Of a DNA stretch of 64,000 nucleotides, positions 27,782 to 38,603 are shown in pieces. Source of the DNA: Stenotrophomonas sp. UBA2302 (GTDB lineage: Bacteria > Pseudomonadota > Gammaproteobacteria > Xanthomonadales > Xanthomonadaceae); NCBI GenBank assembly GCA_002345545.1, contig DDVW01000064.1:27410-91409 (forward strand), written 5' to 3'. A model generated the notes under the pieces. That model was not told the DNA's origin. It saw nothing but the letters and a program-made list of their open reading frames with translations, and ran no database searches. How positions within the stretch are numbered: the stretch's first letter is position 1; each line of letters opens with the position of its first letter. The translations under genes and the position numbers were made by a program.

Positions 27782-28500
27782 TTCCAGTCCGCTTCCATTC
27801 CTTTACGGAAGATGCCGTGAACAGGAGAACAAGGGCGCTGGAGTCAATGGACAGTCATGCGGATCGATCGCGGTTTCTGCAGTCGCCGTTCCCATCGCCT
27901 TTAGTAAAGCTCCCCTGACGACGGGCAGGTATTTCAGCGGCCCGATCGGTGTCCGGGTGTCGGGTGCGGCCTTCTCGACGGGTTACGTAGGGTCGCTGCG
28001 GACGGGTTGGCTGGAAGGCGTCCGGAGAAAATCGCGGTCATCGGGTGCCGGGCCGCATACGCCACCGCGTCACTCTCGTGTCCTCGCCCCTTTTCCGGTA
28101 ATCCATCGAAGATCTCTGCCCGCAGGTGACGTCGATATCCGCTTGCGTATGACTGCGACTTGATGCATCGGCATGATGCCGACATGTGGTTGTTGTTTCA
28201 GCCCGAGGCATGGGCGCAGCCCGTCGCTTCGCAGCGGCCGACAATGGCCTCCAACACTCCGCCGGGGGGGCATCGGGATGAGCCAACAGGCGACGACCGG
28301 CATCTGGTGAAGGGTGAATCAGGAAAATACGGATCCGCTCGCGCTGCTGGAGGGCGGTCACTGGATTGGACGATCCGAGTCGGCAATCGCCAGCAGCGCG
28401 TCACCCGCACAGACTGTACGGGTGGCGCACCCGGCCGTATGCCGGGAAGAGGGGGGCGCTGCAAAGAGGCATCGACACCCCCTCTGTTTCCGGTTCTGCT
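27782..28500. other. About 720 bases with no recognised gene
   Basis: Between tRNA-Pro and the PPC-repeat gene. Open frames here show no recognisable protein, ribosome binding site or normal codon pattern. I see no tRNA-like fragment, insertion sequence end or repeat. A short palindrome (CGGCATGATGCCG) lies near 28170. Confidence 0.5.
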
Positions 28501-29844
28501 TTATTTACGGCGGACCAGCAGGCGGTAATTTCCGCTGGTGCTGGAGTTGAAGCTGTGTGCGAGCAGGGCATAGCGCCCCGCTTCCAGCTCGATCTCCAGC
28601 AGCGGGTCCAGGCTGCTGTCGCTGTCGTCCAACTGGGCGACTTCCTGGCCATTGCGCATCAGGGTGATCACTCCGTCGACGTTGCCATCGCTGAGCATGC
28701 TGATGATGTACTTGCCCTTGCGCGGGATATCCAGCGTGTACAGGTCGCGGTTGCCCGCGCGCAGCTGGGCGTGGATTTCATGGCCGATCTTAAGCTCGGT
28801 GCGGCCGCTGCCTTCGGGTGCAGGCGCGGTGGCGTTGGCCAGTTGGAAAATACCGGCACGCTCGTTGAGCGAGCGCACGGAAACGTTGTATTCGCCCGCA
28901 TCCAGCACCTGGCCCAAGCGCGAATTGACGCCGCTGCCGCCGTCGTCATCGCTCAGGGTGATGTCAGCGCCCTGCAAGGTGAGCAGGGTGTCCAGTTCGC
29001 GGCTGCTGGCATCGAGCTGCACGCGGCTGGCTTCGGGCAGGGTGAGGATGAAACTGCGGGTTTCACCGGCATTGATGAAGCCGCTGACCGTGCCATCCAG
29101 TGGTAGCGTGGAGCCATCAGCGGAAACCAGCCCTTCCGGGAAGTCGGCCTGCTCGACGCCCAGGAAGAATGCGCCGCTGGCTTCGGAGAAACCGCCGGCA
29201 CTGAGGGTGTAACGGCCGGGTTGCAACGGAGCAGTCAGACGCGCGTTGAGGTTGTTGCCGCCGTCGTCGTCTTCCAGGTTGAGGCCGTTGCCGGCCAGCT
29301 CCAGGCGGGCGTCGAATTCGCTGGATTGCAGGTCGATCGTGTACATCCCCGGCTTGTCCACTTCCAGCGTGTAGGTCTTGTTGCTGCCCTGCAGCCAGTC
29401 GGTGATGCGGCGGCCGGCGGTCAGCGGCTTGCCGTCATAGGCGACGATGGGCTCGACGGAAAGCTGGAATGGGCCGAATGAGCGTGCGTCGGCGCCACTG
29501 ACGGCGATCAGGTAGGTGCCGTTCTTGTCGGCGCGGATGCTCAAGGTGGCCTTGCCGTTTTCGTCCGAATCGGAGCGGCTGAGCAGCGAATCGCGATGGA
29601 ACACCGACAGCGCACCAGTGAGTGAACCCTGCAGCTCCAGGGTGACCGCTTGACCGGCGGACAGCGGCAGCGAGAACAGCTGGCTGCGCGTGCCATCGCT
29701 GTAGTTGATCGCGGTGGTGGAGGTGATTTCGCCGGAAACCTCGCTGGTCTGCGTCAATGGCCGTGCGGAAGGAGTGGCAGCGACGACCGGGCTGAGGCTG
29801 GTGGCGATCGCCAGGGCGAGCAAGGATGCTGCAAAACGCTTCAT
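28501..29844 (-). CDS. Exported protein with four tandem PPC-like beta domains
   Basis: A 447-residue secreted or periplasmic protein. It has a signal peptide (MKRFAASLLALAIATSLSPVVA) and then four repeats of about 100 residues, each resembling the bacterial pre-peptidase C-terminal (PPC) domain. Each repeat opens with G-x-I and ends in an AGRYT(L/V) strand: SGEITSTTAINYSDGTRSQL; ITDWLQGSNKTYTLEV...LEDDDGGNNLNARL; GTVSGFINAGETRSFIL...SDDDGGSGVNSRL; HAQLRAGNRDLYTLDI. The Asp-rich DDDGG loops could bind calcium. No enzymatic domain is attached. AAGGA lies upstream of the ATG. The upstream neighbour is a paralogue, so the pair arose by tandem duplication. Confidence 0.78.
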   Translation of the reverse strand: MKRFAASLLALAIATSLSPVVAATPSARPLTQTSEVSGEITSTTAINYSDGTRSQLFSLPLSAGQAVTLELQGSLTGALSVFHRDSLLSRSDSDENGKATLSIRADKNGTYLIAVSGADARSFGPFQLSVEPIVAYDGKPLTAGRRITDWLQGSNKTYTLEVDKPGMYTIDLQSSEFDARLELAGNGLNLEDDDGGNNLNARLTAPLQPGRYTLSAGGFSEASGAFFLGVEQADFPEGLVSADGSTLPLDGTVSGFINAGETRSFILTLPEASRVQLDASSRELDTLLTLQGADITLSDDDGGSGVNSRLGQVLDAGEYNVSVRSLNERAGIFQLANATAPAPEGSGRTELKIGHEIHAQLRAGNRDLYTLDIPRKGKYIISMLSDGNVDGVITLMRNGQEVAQLDDSDSSLDPLLEIELEAGRYALLAHSFNSSTSGNYRLLVRRK

Positions 29845-29962
29845 CTGGATTTCCTTGTAGTTGAAAGGCAGTGGCATGCAGTTGCCGGTTGCTTCTGCAG
29901 CGGGTGCGGCAGGGTAACGGGTAGGGCGCTCACCCGCGATTTGTGGATGAGCGCTGGCGGTA

Positions 29963-31135
29963 TCAGTCCGCGAAATCCGCTGCTGCCTGGGCGGCTGCTT
30001 CGGCAGCAGCGGACACGGCATCTGCGACGGAGTCTTTGCGGTTGGCGTTGGTTGGGATGGCGGCATCGCCGCCCAGGTCGGTGGTTTCCAGCTCGAAAAC
30101 ACCCTGCTGGTTGCCGAACGAGGTCACTGCAACGGTGTAGCGGCCTGCGCCCAGTGGCAGGGTCAGGCGGGCATTGAGGTTGTTTCCACCATCATCGTCT
30201 TCGGCATCCACGCCGGGCCCGGTGATATGCAGCAGCGAATCGAAGCCGTCGGCGATGGCGTCGAAGCGGATGGTGCGGGCGCGGTCCAGCTCCAGCTGGA
30301 AGGTGCGGCGGCCACGTGAGTCGATCATCGCCTGCGCGGTCTGGCCGACGGTCAGCGCCGTGCCGTCACGGGTGACCAGGGCCTGATCGGTGGCGGTCAT
30401 CGACACGCCGAGCTTGAACGCGCCGGTGCCTTGGTTCACCGACAAGGCGGTGATGGTGTATTCGCCCGGTTCGAGGAACGTGCGGACGCGGGCGTTGAAC
30501 TGGCCAGCGGTGTCGTCGTCCTCGACCTCCACGTTGCGACCGTTCAAACGCAGATAAGGGTCGAAAGCGCTGGACTCCATGGTGACCGCGTACAGGCCTG
30601 CCTTGTCGACCTTGAGCGTGTACTCCTGTTTTTCATTGTCCACCCGCCAGTCGGTGATGCTGCTGTTGGCGCCCAATGGCTTGCCGTCATACGGCACGAC
30701 CTGGGCGGCCTTGAGCTTGAAGGGACCGAAGCTGTCGGCGCTGGAGCTGTTGACGGCGACCAGGTAAGTGCCGTCCCTGGGGGCGCGGAATGCCAGACTG
30801 GTGACGCTGGAGGCGGCTTCGGTTTCACCGGTATCGTCGGAGAGAGCACGGGCGACCAGGCTCTGGCCGTCGAATACCGCCAGTTGCCCGTGGAGCGAGC
30901 CGCCCAGTTCCAGTGACACCGCCTCGCCGTTCTTCAGGGTGATCCTGTAGGCCTGGTGGCGGGTGCCGTCGTTGTGGTTGAGGCGGCTGGAGGAGGTGAT
31001 CTCGCCCGAGACCGCCTTGCCGATATCGAGGCCTGGGGTCTTGTCGCTGTTGATGGCTGTGCCCAGCTTGTGGCAGGCGCTCAGGGCCAGCGTCAATGCG
31101 ATTGCTGAAAAGATGCGGGACGGGTGGGTATTCAA
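29963..31135 (-). CDS. Lipoprotein with three PPC-like beta domains, paralogue of the next gene
   Basis: About 390 residues. The most plausible start is TTG at 31135, because AAGGA lies six bases before it and it gives NTHPSRIFSAIALTLALSAC, a clean lipoprotein signal with lipobox LSAC. ATG at 31168 and 31198 are alternatives without ribosome binding sites. Three repeats follow: VSGEITSSSRLNHNDGTRHQ; ITDWRVDNEKQEYTL...VEDDDTAGQFNARV; and AQAMIDSRGRRTFQL...AEDDDGGNNLNARL. The same order and shared phrases (FGPFKL, YDGKPL, ITDW) show common descent with the downstream protein, but this one lacks the fourth repeat. It ends in an Ala-rich helical tail (AVSAAAEAAAQAAADFAD). Function unknown; probably membrane-attached. 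Confidence 0.75.
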   Translation of the reverse strand: MNTHPSRIFSAIALTLALSACHKLGTAINSDKTPGLDIGKAVSGEITSSSRLNHNDGTRHQAYRITLKNGEAVSLELGGSLHGQLAVFDGQSLVARALSDDTGETEAASSVTSLAFRAPRDGTYLVAVNSSSADSFGPFKLKAAQVVPYDGKPLGANSSITDWRVDNEKQEYTLKVDKAGLYAVTMESSAFDPYLRLNGRNVEVEDDDTAGQFNARVRTFLEPGEYTITALSVNQGTGAFKLGVSMTATDQALVTRDGTALTVGQTAQAMIDSRGRRTFQLELDRARTIRFDAIADGFDSLLHITGPGVDAEDDDGGNNLNARLTLPLGAGRYTVAVTSFGNQQGVFELETTDLGGDAAIPTNANRKDSVADAVSAAAEAAAQAAADFAD

Positions 31136-31320
31136 GCGCAATCCTTGATCGATCGTAGGTGAGGGCATCCATGTCGGGTGTTCGACAGGACCGTTCATGA
31201 ATTTTAATGGTATTCGGTGCAACTCCCGCGACAATTTCTGGCGGTTCCAGTGGCTGCAGCGCTGTACTTGGCCGCCAATGGTAGAATTCACGGCTTGTCT
31301 GCCTGTCTGATAGACCGACC

Positions 31321-32446
31321 ATGATTGAATTGAATCCCATCCGCCAGCGAATCGAAGATCTGACCGATCGAGTGGTTTCGCTCAGGGGGTATCTTTGACT
31401 ACGACGTCAAGAAAGAACGTCTTGAAGAAGTAACCCGCGAACTGGAAAACCCCGACATCTGGAACAACCCCGAATACGCCCAGTCGCTGGGCCGGGAGCG
31501 TTCGATGCTGGACAAGACTGTCAGTGGCATCGCCACCGTACTGGACGGCATGATCGATGCCGGCGAACTGCTGGAGCTGGCCGAAAGCGAACAGGACGAG
31601 GACACCGCGCTGGCGGTGGTCGCCGACCTGGACAAGCACGAGTCCCATATCGAGAAGCTGGAGTTCCAGCGCATGTTCTCCGGCGAGATGGACAGCTGCA
31701 ACGCGTTCGTCGACATCCAGGCCGGCGCCGGTGGCACCGAAGCCCAGGACTGGGCGGAAATCATGCTGCGCATGTACCTGCGCTGGTGCGAGTCGCGCGG
31801 CTGGAAGGCCGAGCTGCTGGAAGTGTCCGGCGGTGATGTGGCCGGCATCAAATCGGCCACGTTCCGCGTGGAAGGCGATTTCGCCTACGGCTGGCTGAAG
31901 ACCGAGACCGGCGTGCACCGCCTGGTGCGCAAGTCGCCGTTCGACTCGGACAACCGCCGCCACACCAGCTTCACCTCGGTGTTCGTGTCGCCGGAAGTGG
32001 ATGACAGCATCGAAATCGACATCAATCCGGCCGATCTGAAGACCGACGTGTACCGCTCCTCCGGTGCCGGTGGCCAGCACGTCAACAAGACCGAGTCGGC
32101 GGTGCGCATCACCCACGTCCCGACCAATACGGTGGTGGCGTGCCAGACCGAGCGCAGCCAGCACGCCAACCGCGACCGCGCGATGAAGATGCTGGCCGCC
32201 CGCCTGTACGAGCTGGAAGTGCAGAAGCGCAACAGCGAGCGTGACGCGGTGGAAGCCACCAAGTCCGACATCGGCTGGGGCAGCCAGATCCGCAACTACG
32301 TGCTGGATCAGGCCCGCATCAAGGACCTGCGCACCGGTATCGAACGCACCGATACGCAGAAGGTGCTGGACGGTGACCTGGACGAGTTCATCGAGGCCAG
32401 CCTCAAGTCCGGCCTGCAGGCCGGCGCCAAACGCATCGACGCGTGA
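31321..32446 (+). CDS. prfB: Peptide chain release factor 2, programmed +1 frameshift
   Basis: RF2 terminates at UGA and UAA. The start ATG is at 31321. After 25 codons the frame meets the autoregulatory site AGGGGGTATCTTTGAC: a Shine-Dalgarno-like AGGGGG, the slippery CTT, and in-frame TGA at 31396-31398. Ribosomes shift +1 at CTT and continue with GAC TAC GAC when RF2 is scarce. The rest shows the SPF anticodon-like motif ([16 protein letters not shown]), the catalytic GGQ ([17 protein letters not shown]) and a normal C-terminus, giving about 374 residues. The internal stop is therefore regulatory, not a mutation. lysS follows, as in many bacteria. Confidence 0.97.
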
Positions 32447-32448
32447 CT

Positions 32449-32472
32449 GGAACGGCCCTCGCGGGCCGTTCC
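32449..32472 (+). terminator. Hairpin between prfB and lysS
   Basis: A perfect 10-bp stem GGAACGGCCC / GGGCCGTTCC, loop TCGC, followed by CCTGTTTAT. The T tract is poor, so read-through into lysS is likely. Confidence 0.55.
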
Positions 32473-32542
32473 CCTGTTTATACGGTGCGGTACGCAAGCC
32501 GCTGCCGCACCGGGTTTCCTCCCCCTATCTGAAATCAATGCC

Positions 32543-34063
<1,521 letters not shown>

Positions 34064-34097
34064 GTCGCCCCGGCAGCTGCCGGGAATTGCGTCAAAC

Positions 34098-34130
34098 CAC
34101 GGCCGGCAGTATTGCCGGCCGTGTCGTTTT
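34098..34130 (+). terminator. Intrinsic terminator after lysS
   Basis: An 11-bp stem CACGGCCGGCA / TGCCGGCCGTG, loop GTAT, followed by TCGTTTT. It separates the prfB-lysS unit from rpfGC. Confidence 0.8.
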
Positions 34131-34276
34131 GGCCCGTCGTGGAATAGTCTTGCAGGGGGAGGCGAGGGCGGCTGATGATGGTCCCCGTCGATGACCAGAG
34201 GCAGCAGGGAAGTGGCGACGGCGCAGACATCACGCAACTCCCCGACAACCACGAATTCACTGGACGAGAGAACCCG

Positions 34277-35338
34277 ATGGGCCTGGATATCGTTATTGTC
34301 GATGACCAGATGTCGATACGGACCATGCTCCGGCAGGTGGTCGAAGACATCTCACCGGAGTTGCGGGTGTATGACTTTGCCGATCCACTGCAGGCGCTGG
34401 ACTGGTGTGACACCCATGGGGCCGATCTGGTGCTGCTGGATTACCGCATGCCGGAGCTGGACGGCTTGGAGTTCGCCCGCAGGCTGCGCCGACAGCTGCG
34501 CCATCGGGATATTCCGATCGTCCTGATCACCGTGGTGGGGGACGAGCCCCTGCGGCAGGCGGCACTGGAAGCGGGGATCATCGACTTCCTGGTCAAGCCG
34601 GTGAAGCCCCGCGAATTGCGGGCGCGCTGCAACAACCTTCTGCAGCTGCGGCAACAGACGCGCAACGTGAAACAGCGGGCGCTGTCGCTGGAGCAGCGCC
34701 TGTTGGCCAGCATGTGTGAGGTCGAAGAGCGCGAACGCGAGACCCTCTCGCGCCTGGCGCGCGCCATCGAGTATCGCGATGCCGGCACCAGCGCCTATCT
34801 GGAGCGCATGACACATGTCGCCGGACTGATCGCCGAGCAACTGGGCCTGCCCACCGAGGAGGTCCGTGCCATCGAGATGGCCGCGCCGCTGCACGATCTG
34901 GGCAAGATCGCCATTCCCGACGCGATCCTGCTCAAGACCGGCAAGCTGGAGGAGGATGAAATGGCGGTGATGCGCCGCCACCCGCGTATCGGTCACGAGT
35001 TGCTCAGCGGCAGCAGCAACCGCCTGATCCAGCTGGGTGCCATCATCGCGCTGCGTCACCACGAGCGCTTCGACGGCAGTGGTTATCCCGACGGACTGGT
35101 TGGTGAAGCGACGCCTCTTGAGGCGCGGATCGTGGCCGTGGCCGACGTGTTCGACGCGCTGATCTCGCCGCGGCCGTACAAGGAAGCGTGGACAATGGAT
35201 GCCACCCTGGCCTATCTGTACATGCAACGCGGGCGGCTGTTCTGCCCGCGCTGTGTCGATGCCTTACTGCAGGCACGTCCGCAACTGGAGGAAGTCTGCG
35301 CGCGTTACTCTGCCGCTTTCCCACGACCGGAAGCATGA
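34277..35338 (+). CDS. rpfG: Response regulator with HD-GYP c-di-GMP phosphodiesterase domain, RpfG
   Basis: RpfG degrades c-di-GMP when phosphorylated by RpfC, turning the DSF signal into virulence and biofilm output. The 353-residue protein has a receiver domain with Asp9/Asp10, phospho-acceptor Asp55 (LVLLDYRMPE) and Lys107 (VKPVK). The HD-GYP domain has HD at 206-207 (LHDLGKIAIPD), RHP, and RHHERFDGSGYPDG with GYP at 269-271. The ATG at 34277 follows GAGAG; the open frame extends to 34175 but that part is not homologous. It is one base apart from rpfC, so the pair is co-translated. No rpfH lies between them, unlike in X. campestris. Confidence 0.95.
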   Translation: MGLDIVIVDDQMSIRTMLRQVVEDISPELRVYDFADPLQALDWCDTHGADLVLLDYRMPELDGLEFARRLRRQLRHRDIPIVLITVVGDEPLRQAALEAGIIDFLVKPVKPRELRARCNNLLQLRQQTRNVKQRALSLEQRLLASMCEVEERERETLSRLARAIEYRDAGTSAYLERMTHVAGLIAEQLGLPTEEVRAIEMAAPLHDLGKIAIPDAILLKTGKLEEDEMAVMRRHPRIGHELLSGSSNRLIQLGAIIALRHHERFDGSGYPDGLVGEATPLEARIVAVADVFDALISPRPYKEAWTMDATLAYLYMQRGRLFCPRCVDALLQARPQLEEVCARYSAAFPRPEA

Positions 35339-35339
35339 G

Positions 35340-37520
35340 ATGAACAGCCTGCCAGCCCGACTCGTGCAACGCCTGCGGCAACGTGGTGACAGTGAGCATG
35401 CCCAGGCGCTGGTCCGTATCGCCATCATCATGATGATCCTCGGCTACGTGTCGCTGCCGTCGGTGCGCAGCGGATTGGTCGACAGCGAATATCGCATCGT
35501 GCTGTCGATTGTCGTGGGTGGACTGGGACTGTCACTGCTGCTGTTCGGCTGGTTGCTGGTGTGGCCGGCACGTTCGGATCCGCGAAGGGTGGCCGGGATG
35601 CTGGCCGACTACGGACTGATGGCCGCCGCCATGATCCAGGTGGGCGAGCCGCTGGCCTGGGTCTACATCGTGGTGATGTGGGTCACCGTCGGCAACGGCA
35701 TGCGCTATGGCAACAACTATCTGTATGTGGCGGTGTTGATGGCGCTGACCAGCTTCGGTGCGACCGTCGCACTGACCGGGTATTGGCAGCAGAACCTGCG
35801 GCTGGGACTGGGGCTGTTGCTGGGATTGGCTGCGGTGCCGCTGTATTTCGCCAGCCTGCTGCGGCAGCTGACCGGGGCCATGGCCGAAGCACGACGTGCC
35901 AGCGACACCAAGAGCCGCTTCCTGGCGAACATGAGTCACGAATTCCGCACGCCGCTCAACGGTCTGTCGGGAATGACGGAACTGCTCGCCACCACGCGGC
36001 TGGACAAGGAACAGCGTGAATGCCTGGGCACGATCCAGGCATCGGCCCACAGCCTGCTGGCGCTGGTGGAGGAGGTGCTGGACATCTCGGCCATCGAAGC
36101 CGGAAAGCTGCGTGTGGAGGCACGCGACTTCTCACTGGCGGTGCTGGTCGAGTCCATCGGCCTGATTCTCAGGCCGCAGGCACGCAACAAGCGACTGGAC
36201 TACCGGGTGTTCATCGAGTCCGGTGTGCCCGACCGCCTGCATGGCGATGACGGGCGCCTGCGGCAGATCCTGCTCAATCTGGCCGGCAATGCGGTGAAGT
36301 TCACCGAGCACGGCAGTGTTGAAATACGGGTGTCGCTCTGTGCGCCGGCCGGTGCGGACGCATCACGTATCCGTTTCGAGATCGTCGATACCGGCGTTGG
36401 CGTGCCGGAGGCTCTGCAGCCACGCCTGTTCGACGCTTTCGAACAGGCCGATGGATCGCTGGCGCGCCGGTATGAAGGCAGTGGACTGGGGACGGCGATC
36501 GCCAAGGGCTTCACCCAGGCACTGGGGGGCAGCATCGGCTACCGGCAAAACCCGGCCGGTGGCAGCTGTTTCTGGGTGGAGCTGCCGTTTTCCCCCGCAC
36601 AGTCCACGGTTACGGAGGCCGCCGGCACGGATGCGTCCGGCGAAGATGGAGGGGCGGGCGAGGAACCCGGCAACATCATCGCCTTTACCGACCCATTCCG
36701 CCGTCATCGCGCCCGGGTGCGCAGTCTGCAGGTGCTGGTGGCCGACGACCACGAAGCCAACCGGATGGTATTGCAGCGGCTGCTGCAGAAGGCCGGCCAC
36801 CGTGTCACCTGTGTGCAGGGGGCCGAAGAGGCGCTGGATGTGATGGCCGCCGGTGAATTCGACGCCATCATCGCGGACCTGCACATGCCGGGCTTGAGCG
36901 GGCTGGACATGCTGCGGCAGCTGCGGGTGATGCAGGCCGGTGGTGGTCCGCGAACCCCGGTGCTGATCCTCAGTGCCGATGTCACGCCTGCGGCGATCCG
37001 CCGCTGTACCGAAGCGGGGGCGTACGCGTTCATGGCCAAGCCGGTGACCGCGGAGAAACTGCTGGAGGCGATGGCCGGCATCGCCACCGGCACGGTGCCG
37101 GCGCTGGCGCCGGTCGCCGTACAGGCTGCAAAAAAGCCCGATGACAGCGTGGTGCTTGATACCGCGGTGCTTGATGAACTCTCCGCGCTCGGCATGGGCA
37201 CCGGCTTCGAGCAGGAATTCATCCGGCAATGTGTGGCGGATCTGGAAACCGGCATCGGCGGGCTGTCGCACGCTGCGCAGGAGATGCAGTGGGACCGGTT
37301 GCGCGAACATGCCCACGCGATCAAGGGGGTTGCCCTCAACCTGGGCTTGCTGACAGTCGCCCGGCAAGGTGGAGAGCTGATGCAGATGAGCGATTGGCAG
37401 CTCAAGGGCGAATGGCGGGCGCTGCACGCGGGCATCGGCGCCGCGTTGCAGGAAGGACGGCAGGCGCTGGCAACGCGTGCCAGCGGACGTACACAGCCGC
37501 AGGATGACGCACGCGGCTGA
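35340..37520 (+). CDS. rpfC: Hybrid sensor kinase for diffusible signal factor, RpfC
   Basis: RpfC senses the fatty-acid signal DSF at the inner membrane and phosphorelays to RpfG. The 726 residues equal the X. campestris protein in length. There is a short N-terminal tail, hydrophobic helices through about 175, and the histidine kinase with His200 (NMSHEFRTPLNG). The ATPase boxes are NLAGNAVKF, DTGVGVP and GSGLGTAI. A receiver follows with Asp469/470 and Asp513 (IIADLHMPG), then a C-terminal Hpt domain with His659 (EHAHAIKG). In X. campestris the receiver also binds RpfF and restrains DSF synthesis. rpfF faces it across a 44-base gap. Confidence 0.96.
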   Translation: MNSLPARLVQRLRQRGDSEHAQALVRIAIIMMILGYVSLPSVRSGLVDSEYRIVLSIVVGGLGLSLLLFGWLLVWPARSDPRRVAGMLADYGLMAAAMIQVGEPLAWVYIVVMWVTVGNGMRYGNNYLYVAVLMALTSFGATVALTGYWQQNLRLGLGLLLGLAAVPLYFASLLRQLTGAMAEARRASDTKSRFLANMSHEFRTPLNGLSGMTELLATTRLDKEQRECLGTIQASAHSLLALVEEVLDISAIEAGKLRVEARDFSLAVLVESIGLILRPQARNKRLDYRVFIESGVPDRLHGDDGRLRQILLNLAGNAVKFTEHGSVEIRVSLCAPAGADASRIRFEIVDTGVGVPEALQPRLFDAFEQADGSLARRYEGSGLGTAIAKGFTQALGGSIGYRQNPAGGSCFWVELPFSPAQSTVTEAAGTDASGEDGGAGEEPGNIIAFTDPFRRHRARVRSLQVLVADDHEANRMVLQRLLQKAGHRVTCVQGAEEALDVMAAGEFDAIIADLHMPGLSGLDMLRQLRVMQAGGGPRTPVLILSADVTPAAIRRCTEAGAYAFMAKPVTAEKLLEAMAGIATGTVPALAPVAVQAAKKPDDSVVLDTAVLDELSALGMGTGFEQEFIRQCVADLETGIGGLSHAAQEMQWDRLREHAHAIKGVALNLGLLTVARQGGELMQMSDWQLKGEWRALHAGIGAALQEGRQALATRASGRTQPQDDARG

Positions 37521-37552
37521 GAGCCTGTTGATCGGCTTGCATCAACAGGCTC
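37521..37552. terminator. Bidirectional hairpin between rpfC and rpfF
   Basis: A perfect 12-bp inverted repeat GAGCCTGTTGAT / ATCAACAGGCTC with an 8-base loop lies in the 44 bases between two convergent genes. No T tract is present. Confidence 0.65.
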
Positions 37553-37564
37553 CCGGTTCCTCCG

Positions 37565-38446
37565 TCATCGCTCCATGGCGGCTTGCGCCCGTTCGCTGCG
37601 ACGGGTCTGGGCCTTGACCAGTCGATCCATGGTGCGCAGGGATTTTTCGTCGAGGGCGAGCGCCGAATCGACCCATACCCGGGTGATTTCCAGCAACTCT
37701 TCGCAGGTGATCCGGTGCGAGATGTCCCGTACGCGGTTCATTGCCAGGCAGGACTGCGGGATACGCTGTTGCTGGCGGATCAGCTCGCTTACCGCCTGTG
37801 GACCCTGGCCACGCGGTACCAGGATGTCGACCACACCCAGCGCGTGCATTTCCTCGGCGGTATGCACGCGGCCTTCCAGGATGATGCGCTCTGCCAGCTG
37901 CGGCGCTACCCGCCGGCTCAGGAAGTTGTACGCGCCCATGCCGGGAAACAGTCCGAACATCGCTTCCGGAAGTCCCATGCCGGCTCCTTCCTCGGCAACG
38001 ATGGTGTGGCAGGCCAGCGCCATTTCCAGCCCTCCACCCAGTGCATCTCCCTGTACCAGTGCGATGCTGCGCACATCGCCACCGAAGCCGGTATGCAGAT
38101 GGTGGACCCCTTCCACGCAACGCTGCGCATAGGCCAGCAGCCGCTCGCGGTCACCTGTGCGGATCAGCTGTCCGAACAGCTCCAGATCACCGCCGAGGTT
38201 GTAGGCACTCGCGTCCGATGCCAGCACGAAGTGTCGTAGCGGGCCGTTTCTGCGCTGCTCCGGTGAGCGGGTGATGGCGCTCATGAAATTCCATATCTCC
38301 TCCAGCATCTCGGTGCGACAGCAGGGGCGTACGCCCGCTGCGGCATCGGCGTGCATGTACAGCCAGTGCGCATCGTGGGTGGCCGATGACTCGACACGGA
38401 TGGTGGAGTAGGGGCTGCTGACGTGCATCAGTTCGACGACGTTCAT
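37565..38446 (-). CDS. rpfF: DSF synthase RpfF (crotonase family)
   Basis: RpfF makes the cis-2-unsaturated fatty-acid signal by dehydrating 3-hydroxyacyl-ACP and releasing the acid by its thioesterase activity. The 293-residue protein has the crotonase fold. The two catalytic glutamates of the X. campestris enzyme fall at the same positions, Glu141 (GGGLEMALACH) and Glu161 (GLPEAMFGLFPGMGAY). NLGGDLELF near 83-91 is the oxyanion-hole region. The ATG at 38446 is preceded by AAGGATGA. Two earlier in-frame starts would add non-homologous residues. It lies downstream of rpfB and converges on rpfC. Confidence 0.95.
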   Translation of the reverse strand: MNVVELMHVSSPYSTIRVESSATHDAHWLYMHADAAAGVRPCCRTEMLEEIWNFMSAITRSPEQRRNGPLRHFVLASDASAYNLGGDLELFGQLIRTGDRERLLAYAQRCVEGVHHLHTGFGGDVRSIALVQGDALGGGLEMALACHTIVAEEGAGMGLPEAMFGLFPGMGAYNFLSRRVAPQLAERIILEGRVHTAEEMHALGVVDILVPRGQGPQAVSELIRQQQRIPQSCLAMNRVRDISHRITCEELLEITRVWVDSALALDEKSLRTMDRLVKAQTRRSERAQAAMER

Positions 38447-38546
38447 GGCTTCATCCTTCAGGCAGGGCCCGCTGGAGGGCATGGGCGCGGCGGGCTGGAC
38501 ACGCTCCACTGGCCGATCCTACACGCGGCACCGGTCCTGTGAATGC

Positions 38547-38580
38547 GCGAAGGCCCCGCCATTTCTGACGGGGCCTTCGC
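38547..38580. other. Strong hairpin between rpfB and rpfF
   Basis: GCGAAGGCCCCG pairs perfectly with CGGGGCCTTCGC over a 10-base loop. There is no T tract on the minus strand, so it may tune rather than end transcription from rpfB into rpfF. Confidence 0.6.
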
Positions 38581-38603
38581 CGGTGTTGCCGGGTTGTGTG
38601 GCG

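Noticed and set aside
28501..31135. PPC-repeat genes as a protease operon
   Set aside because: No peptidase domain or catalytic motif is present in either protein, so only the repeat domains can be claimed.
31396..31398. In-frame TGA near the start of prfB, as a pseudogene lesion
   Set aside because: It is the known RF2 autoregulatory +1 frameshift site (AGGGGG, CTT TGA C), and the shifted frame is complete.
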